Below, one piece after another: positions 24,315 to 27,473 of a DNA stretch of 27,473 nucleotides; the first letter of the stretch is position 1; every line of letters begins with the position of its first letter. This DNA is from a virus, in IMG/VR virus record IMGVR_UViG_3300048780_000008, positions 1 through 27,473 of that record. One strand, written 5' to 3'. The position numbers and the translations under genes were made by a program. The notes beneath the pieces are model-generated. The model was not told the DNA's origin and searched no databases. It was given only the letters and a program-made list of their open reading frames with translations.

Positions 24315-24617
24315 TCACTGAATAGCCTCGGTATAAAACTTATCCGCCTCGAATGCCGTTCGCCGCTCGATCATGTAAGCAGCCTGTGCGCCGATTGGCG
24401 GCTTGAAGGTGATTCCTGGAAGCTCAGCGCAGTCGAGCAACTCCCGTTCCGCTGCTTGCTTATTGCGCGCCTGTATTGATTCTGGGATGGTTAAGTCGCG
24501 CACTGACACGTTGATTTCTACCCAGGCGCACGCACATTGTTCAATGGCGCGCAGGGCTTGATTCCGCTTGAGGCGAAACCCGCGTGTGAGATTGAGGATT
24601 CTTGTGTCTTGGCTCAT
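24315..24617 (-). CDS. Unknown 100-residue protein before the terminase genes
   Basis: ATG 24617 opens a frame beginning MSQDTRILNLTRGFRLKRNQ. It is a soluble helical protein with AIEQCACAWVEINVSVRDLT and IQARNKQAAERELLDCAELP. No ribosome site is seen before ATG 24617, but no better in-frame start exists. The end lies four bases from the small terminase start, so it belongs to the packaging operon. I do not recognise a family. Confidence 0.6.
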   Translation of the reverse strand: MSQDTRILNLTRGFRLKRNQALRAIEQCACAWVEINVSVRDLTIPESIQARNKQAAERELLDCAELPGITFKPPIGAQAAYMIERRTAFEADKFYTEAIQ

Positions 24618-24674
24618 TCTGGGAGGTCGCGGGCTGCGTGCCCGGAGGACGAGAGCAAAATAGCTCTATTCGGT

Positions 24675-24703
24675 ACGGTAACGCGTTTGTTTCAGCGTGT
24701 CAA
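24675..24703 (-). promoter_or_regulatory. Promoter-like sequence for the packaging/late operon
   Basis: On the minus strand TTGACA (24698-24703) is followed after 17 bases by TACCGT (24675-24680), a perfect -35 but a weak -10. It lies about 60 bases upstream of the first packaging gene, inside the only non-coding stretch of this part, and overlaps one of two tandem repeats. Confidence 0.4.
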
Positions 24704-24719
24704 TGCGCTTCTTTCAGCG
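24679..24719. repeat. Two tandem imperfect 19 bp repeats (operator-like)
   Basis: Plus-strand copies at 24679-24697 (TAACGCGTTTGTTTCAGCG) and 24701-24719 (CAATGCGCTTCTTTCAGCG) start 22 bases apart, about two helical turns, and share TTTCAGCG. They overlap the promoter-like TTGACA, the arrangement expected of paired regulator sites. Confidence 0.5.
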
Positions 24720-24725
24720 ACCCAC

Positions 24726-24851
24726 TCACGACGCCCGCTTCTCCGGGTAGATCGCAATGCGCTGAGAGTGCAGGACGAGTGCACCGCGCGTCTCGACCAA
24801 GTGTACGGTCGTGCGGACTTGCACTCGCGGGATTGTGGACGTCTTTTGCAT
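24726..24851 (-). CDS. Possible 41-residue peptide
   Basis: The frame begins MQKTSTIPRVQVRTTVHLVE and ends EKRAS. Its alternation of hydrophobic and polar residues looks protein-like, and it fills the gap between the early and packaging genes. No good ribosome site precedes the ATG. A 53-codon frame overlaps it on the same strand (24700-24861); that one has a His/Cys/Pro-rich composition that looks less coding. Uncertain. Confidence 0.35.
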   Translation of the reverse strand: MQKTSTIPRVQVRTTVHLVETRGALVLHSQRIAIYPEKRAS

Positions 24852-24875
24852 CGTTGCACATTGGATGCAAGTTTA

Positions 24876-25058
24876 TCACCTTTCGCGCGAATTACGTGTT
24901 GAACCTAGCACATTCTTGGATTGCTCTGCAAGTATTCGTTTCTTGCGCGCGGCTTTTATTGCGTTTAACTCTAATGTTTTGTGATACTTCTCTGCCTTGG
25001 CCAGCTCAAAGATCTGGTGGATGGCGAGGTAGGCTTGCGGCGTTGTCGATGGTTTCAT
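24876..25058 (-). CDS. Small basic helical protein, 60 residues
   Basis: ATG 25058 overlaps the stop of the upstream gene (ATGA), so I prefer it to the longer open frame from 25145. The product, MKPSTTPQAYLAIHQIFELA, then KAEKYHKTLELNAIKAARKK, is helical with a basic end. It is the last gene of the early cluster and is followed by the 260 bp sparse region. No family is recognised. Confidence 0.65.
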   Translation of the reverse strand: MKPSTTPQAYLAIHQIFELAKAEKYHKTLELNAIKAARKKRILAEQSKNVLGSTRNSRER

Positions 25059-25366
25059 GCCCTTCGCGCCCCCCCCTTCGCCGACAGCCGCATCATTTCC
25101 GCCACGGTCGCGCGCACAACCGGCTTGGCGGCAGATGCGCGCCATGTTACCGGCGGGTGCGCTGGCATCGGTGCCGACGTTCGCAGGATTATGCGCCTCG
25201 CCTCATCGTCTGCACAGTGCATAAGCTGGTCAAGTAATACCTTTATGTTTTTGACCTTGCGCGTCTGCGCGTAGGTTAGCCCAAATTGCGCCATGAGCAC
25301 AGCCCGCACGGGGTTGAGTTTGCACCCGACCTTCTGGGGCCTGGCTGGGTCTTTGCGAGCGGTCAT
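25055..25366 (-). CDS. Unknown basic protein, 103 residues
   Basis: ATG 25366 overlaps the zinc-ribbon stop by ATGA and the stop overlaps the next start the same way. The first half is VGCKLNPVRAVLMAQFGLTY and AQTRKVKNIKVLLDQLMHCA, a helical and basic stretch that could form a DNA-binding helix-turn-helix-like unit. The second half is Ala/Pro/Arg-rich. Near the 3' end is a run of C bases (about 25070), which could hide a sequencing frameshift. Function is not recognised. Confidence 0.6.
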   Translation of the reverse strand: MTARKDPARPQKVGCKLNPVRAVLMAQFGLTYAQTRKVKNIKVLLDQLMHCADDEARRIILRTSAPMPAHPPVTWRASAAKPVVRATVAEMMRLSAKGGARRA

Positions 25367-25539
25367 GCGAACAAATCTCCCGACTGCGCCGGTTCTGGCG
25401 CTTTCTCTTTAGGGCCTTTGTTGTAACACGCAGTGCAGTAAGACGGGCGACCGCGGTTGACAGCCCACATTGTGTCCTTCCCGCACTTCTTGCAGTAGAT
25501 CGACGCCTCGACTGTGCTTTTCGTAAAGAAGTGTTTCAT
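25363..25539 (-). CDS. Zinc-ribbon peptide, 58 residues
   Basis: I translated this frame by hand: MKHFFTKSTVEASIYCKKCG, then KDTMWAVNRGRPSYCTACY. Two C-x-x-C pairs (CKKC, CTAC) 16 residues apart form a zinc ribbon. ATGA overlaps occur at both ends, coupling it to the genes on either side. Such peptides in phage replication clusters are usually nucleic-acid-binding; the target is unknown. Confidence 0.75.
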   Translation of the reverse strand: MKHFFTKSTVEASIYCKKCGKDTMWAVNRGRPSYCTACYNKGPKEKAPEPAQSGDLFA

Positions 25540-25964
25540 GACGCCTTGTCCCTCTGAATCTCATTCATCACCGCGCCACAGGGAATAGAGTTACCCGCCG
25601 CGTCGTGCTGAGGCCCATTGCGAGCCGTACCACGGCAGATGCGGGGCCTATCGTCGGCAGGATCTATGAAACCCGTCATGGTCACGCCGCAGTCAGGGCA
25701 GCGCCAGCGGACTTCATCCCTCAGACCGCTATTCTTCGCAATGCGCGACAGGCGCGCGCGCTCGGCCAAGGGCTTGAGTTCGGCTGGCATGGGAAGATAT
25801 TTTTCGGTCTGCCACCAGATTTCCAAGCCGCCGCGGATATCGGCCGCATCGAAGCCGCCCATGGTCTGCCGCCAGATCTTCTCTTGCGCGTCGTCTGGAA
25901 CCGGCCGGGTTGAGGCTGCGCGGCAGGCTTCCTGGTAAATCACTTTCATTTCACTGGGCTTCAT
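25536..25964 (-). CDS. Helicase-loader-like zinc protein, 142 residues
   Basis: The frame is open to a TTG at 25988; I choose ATG 25964, which overlaps the upstream gene by 14 bases and has AAAGGGTG upstream. The N-terminal helical part (MKVIYQEACRAASTRPVPDD, IWRQTMGGFDAADIRGGLEI, YLPMPAELKPLAERAR) resembles phage G39P-type helicase loaders (W...f..yd...v..al..w.....y.P.paelk). The C-terminal half has WRCPDCGVTM and later Cys residues (RICRG, SIPCG), a probable zinc site. It would work with the replisome organizer encoded upstream. Confidence 0.6.
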   Translation of the reverse strand: MKPSEMKVIYQEACRAASTRPVPDDAQEKIWRQTMGGFDAADIRGGLEIWWQTEKYLPMPAELKPLAERARLSRIAKNSGLRDEVRWRCPDCGVTMTGFIDPADDRPRICRGTARNGPQHDAAGNSIPCGAVMNEIQRDKAS

Positions 25965-26706
25965 CGTCGTCACACACCCTTTCTTCAAATGCTCTACGGG
26001 CCGCTTCTTTGGGGCTCAACTTCGCATCCGCACGCGGCCAGGTCTGCGGAGCATCCCAATTCCCAGACATGAAAAACTTGTAACTCGATCCGTAAGACCA
26101 TTCCAGCAACGGGGAGGCCTGCTGGTATTCCACCCATCGGGCGATCATGTGCTCAATTGCAGTCTCGACGTTCCGGCCGGTTTCCTTCATGTGCACCGCC
26201 AAGAGCCGGTTCATCCCTGCCTGCTCTTTCATCCCGAAGATGCCGACGCTTTCTGAGAGGCAACGGGTGTCTACGCTATCGGGACTTTGATTGCCGGGGG
26301 TGTCTTCTGGTCTGTTCTGTATCTGCTCTGTTTCTGTTCTGTTCTGTTCTGGTGCCGTTACAGTAACGGGGATAACCGTTTCATGTAACGTTTCATCCTG
26401 TTTCTTAGTTTGTCTAAAGCGGCGAACACGATCAGTAGAACTATCTGATAAGAATTGACGGCGGTTCCAATTAAGGAGATTCCAATCTTCATCGATGAAT
26501 CCTTTTTCGATGAAAGCAGCCTTGGTTTTAGTGAGTTCCTCGTCACTTATCCGCCAATGAAACGCCCGCTCCGTTTCATGTAACGTTTCATCTTTACAGC
26601 GGGAACAGAACAGCATCACCAGGCGGCGCTGGAGAGCTTCACTCATCATTTGCACTTTAGGATCGTCTGAAAATTCCGAATACAATCTAAACCACGGATT
26701 TGCCAT
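25951..26706 (-). CDS. Phage replisome-organizer-like protein
   Basis: 251 residues from ATG 26706, which follows GAGAGAGGGAAGA; the longer frame to 26760 lies inside the upstream ORF. The N-terminus MANPWFRLYSEFSDDPKVQM, MSEALQRRLVMLFCSRC, then WRISDEELTKTKAAFIEKGF and NLLNWNRRQFLSDSSTDRVR is the pattern of phage replication proteins (WF..Y.E...D.K...L......vv.lW......G..........v.......f.e.gl......i.nW..rQ...D.s..R.R.yR). A linker of Glu/Gln/Thr and a C-terminal part with WVEYQQASPLLEWSYGSSYK, FFMSGNWDAPQTW follow, also common in such proteins. It probably binds the origin and recruits helicase. Confidence 0.75.
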   Translation of the reverse strand: MANPWFRLYSEFSDDPKVQMMSEALQRRLVMLFCSRCKDETLHETERAFHWRISDEELTKTKAAFIEKGFIDEDWNLLNWNRRQFLSDSSTDRVRRFRQTKKQDETLHETVIPVTVTAPEQNRTETEQIQNRPEDTPGNQSPDSVDTRCLSESVGIFGMKEQAGMNRLLAVHMKETGRNVETAIEHMIARWVEYQQASPLLEWSYGSSYKFFMSGNWDAPQTWPRADAKLSPKEAARRAFEERVCDDDEAQ

Positions 26707-26899
26707 TCTTCCCTCTCTCAGTAAGGCTGGTGGAGGAAGCTGAGAGACTTCCCCCACCACTTGCGGTCCCGGTGATCAGCCAGGGCACCCGATGTCGCCC
26801 GCCGCGCTCGCAGTGAGGACATCTGCCATCATAATGCACCTGCGCCCCGCGTTCAAGCAAAATCTGCAGGGACTTATGTCCCTTTTGTTGAGAGTTCAT
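26687..26899 (-). CDS. Small cysteine-containing protein, 70 residues
   Basis: ATG 26899 overlaps the methylase stop (ATGA); the longer frame to 27115 is inside the methylase. The product begins MNSQQKGHKSLQILLERGAQ and continues VHYDGRCPHCERGGRHRVPW. One C-x-x-C with nearby His could bind metal, alone or as a dimer. The last third is Ser/Gly-rich and overlaps the replication gene by 20 bases, carrying that gene's ribosome site. No family is recognised. Confidence 0.55.
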   Translation of the reverse strand: MNSQQKGHKSLQILLERGAQVHYDGRCPHCERGGRHRVPWLITGTASGGGSLSASSTSLTERGKNGKSVV

Positions 26900-27473
26900 G
26901 CAAAAAGTCTTTCCTGCGCCGATCTTAAGCAATGCGGACTGAAATAAACCCGCTCCTTTGAGGAGTTCTCGCGGGCGCGGTTCTTGCCCTGAGAACCATA
27001 GCCGCCTCTCGCCTTCCACTCCACGCAATCCCACGATCCCGGCATATCGTGTTCCCCCTCGTATCCGCAGAGCGCAATCCTGATTAGCGCGTCGTCTCCA
27101 TGCGCGATTGCCCACTCTCTGACCTCGTGCGCCACCGTGAGGCTATCGGTGCTGTAGAGGGCATCTGTGCGCCCGTCAAGGTATGGCGGATCGAGGAAGA
27201 CTCCCGTAGTACCAAGCTTGACCGTTGGCGTAGGGCCGCAAACTCGGGACCAGTCTCCGCAGCATACCCGCACGCGACGCAATCGTTTGGCTAGTTCGTT
27301 CATGTACTGAAACAAAAATTCCCGCGTTCCCGAGGTGCGGTCGCTTAGGCATTCGTCGCCGCCCGTTCCCGCGTTCCCGAGGTGCGGTAGCTGCCTGTTT
27401 ACTCCTCGACCCGCGTCCCCGAGGTGCGGTAGCTGCCTGTTTACTCCTCGACCCGCGTCCCCGAGGTGCGGTA
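26896..27473 (-). CDS. DNA adenine methylase (D12/Dam-like), 5'-partial
   Basis: The stop is at 26896 and the frame is open to the right edge (191 residues seen), so the start lies outside the window. An internal TTG at 27315 is not the start. LGTTGVFLDPPYLDGRT contains the catalytic DPPY motif of N6-adenine methyltransferases. Upstream, RRVRVCCGDWSRVCGPTP is a box I associate with phage members. Residues before that consist of repeats of LPHLGDAGRGVNRQ, then LPHLGNAGTGGDECLSDRTS and GTREFLFQYMNELAKRL. The enzyme methylates adenine in DNA, likely for protection or regulation. The AdoMet-binding N-terminal motif is outside the window. A multi-copy in-frame insert in the middle of the enzyme is odd. 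Confidence 0.85.
   Translation of the reverse strand, partial: PHLGDAGRGVNRQLPHLGDAGRGVNRQLPHLGNAGTGGDECLSDRTSGTREFLFQYMNELAKRLRRVRVCCGDWSRVCGPTPTVKLGTTGVFLDPPYLDGRTDALYSTDSLTVAHEVREWAIAHGDDALIRIALCGYEGEHDMPGSWDCVEWKARGGYGSQGKNRARENSSKERVYFSPHCLRSAQERLFA
27319..27341. repeat. Out-of-phase extra copy of the methylase repeat core
   Basis: These 23 bases are identical to 27366-27388 but lie 47 bases away, not a multiple of three. On the minus strand they are read as DRTSGTRE in the methylase core, while the other copy is read as LPHLGNAG. Confidence 0.85.
27379..27473. repeat. 42 bp tandem repeat in the methylase gene
   Basis: Two full identical 42-base units (27379-27420 and 27421-27462) and a partial third (27463-27473) run to the edge. 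Forty-two bases is fourteen codons, so the array keeps frame and encodes LPHLGDAGRGVNRQ repeatedly. A further degenerate copy lies at 27319-27341, out of phase. Confidence 0.9.

Noticed and set aside
24700-24861. 53-codon minus-strand ORF starting MCNDAKDVHN
   Set aside because: It is His/Cys/Pro-rich and overlaps another short frame. A TTG start just upstream would have a good ribosome site, but the composition looks non-coding.
25063-25075. C-homopolymer as a programmed frameshift
   Set aside because: Both the 103-residue and 60-residue genes keep the usual ATGA coupling without any shift; only a sequencing error risk is noted.
27319-27473. CRISPR-like repeat array at the right edge
   Set aside because: The units are contiguous without spacers and are translated in frame within a methylase, so this is a coding minisatellite.
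1-27473. Diversity-generating retroelement for the tail fibres
   Set aside because: No reverse transcriptase or matching template/variable repeat pair was seen in the window.
1-27473. tRNA genes or attachment site
   Set aside because: No cloverleaf-like sequence or tRNA fragment was noticed, and no integrase is present.

Overview
The window is the late and structural half of a short-tailed (P22/Sf6-like) bacteriophage or prophage. Almost every gene lies on the minus strand, so transcription runs from the right end (27473) to the left (1). The recognisable set is small and large terminase, P22-type portal, scaffold-like protein, P22-type coat protein, gp4-like and gp10-like tail-hub proteins, and three ejection-type proteins. 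Gene order follows the P22 late operon. No integrase or lysis gene is visible, so lifestyle cannot be decided. The host is probably Gram-negative; an Acidobacteriota-like host is only my impression from the style of the tail proteins.

Layout from right to left. (1) 24876-27473: early/replication genes packed head to tail with ATGA overlaps. They are a 5'-truncated DNA adenine methylase carrying an in-frame 14-residue repeat, a small cysteine-containing protein, a phage replisome-organizer-like protein, a helicase-loader-like zinc protein, a zinc-ribbon peptide and two unknowns. (2) 24618-24875: a sparse 260 bp stretch with one possible 41-codon gene, two tandem 19 bp imperfect repeats and a promoter-like TTGACA. 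(3) 21411-24617: a 100-residue unknown, terminase small and large subunits, three short phage proteins and a zinc-ribbon protein. (4) 13462-21418: portal, scaffold, coat, a probable decoration protein, a possible terminator, an AT-hook-bearing protein, gp4-like and gp10-like. (5) 7333-13460: four tail-appendage genes, three of which start with a Sec-type signal peptide, ending in a pectate-lyase-like tailspike. (6) 6441-7306: two accessory genes, a GNAT acetyltransferase and a cupin-like protein. (7) 2144-6440: three ejection/internal-virion candidates. (8) 1-2295: a 49-codon phage peptide, a 39-codon signal-peptide ORF, a large fibre gene running off the left edge, and two paralogous plus-strand membrane ORFs that overlap these genes antisense.

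The most unusual signals are the paralogous plus-strand small membrane ORFs at 1763 and 2098, whose codon-position substitution pattern looks like selection on the plus frame; the recurrent signal peptides with an A-x-A-Q-like end on tail proteins; and the methylase minisatellite whose last copy is read in a different frame and forms part of the enzyme core.
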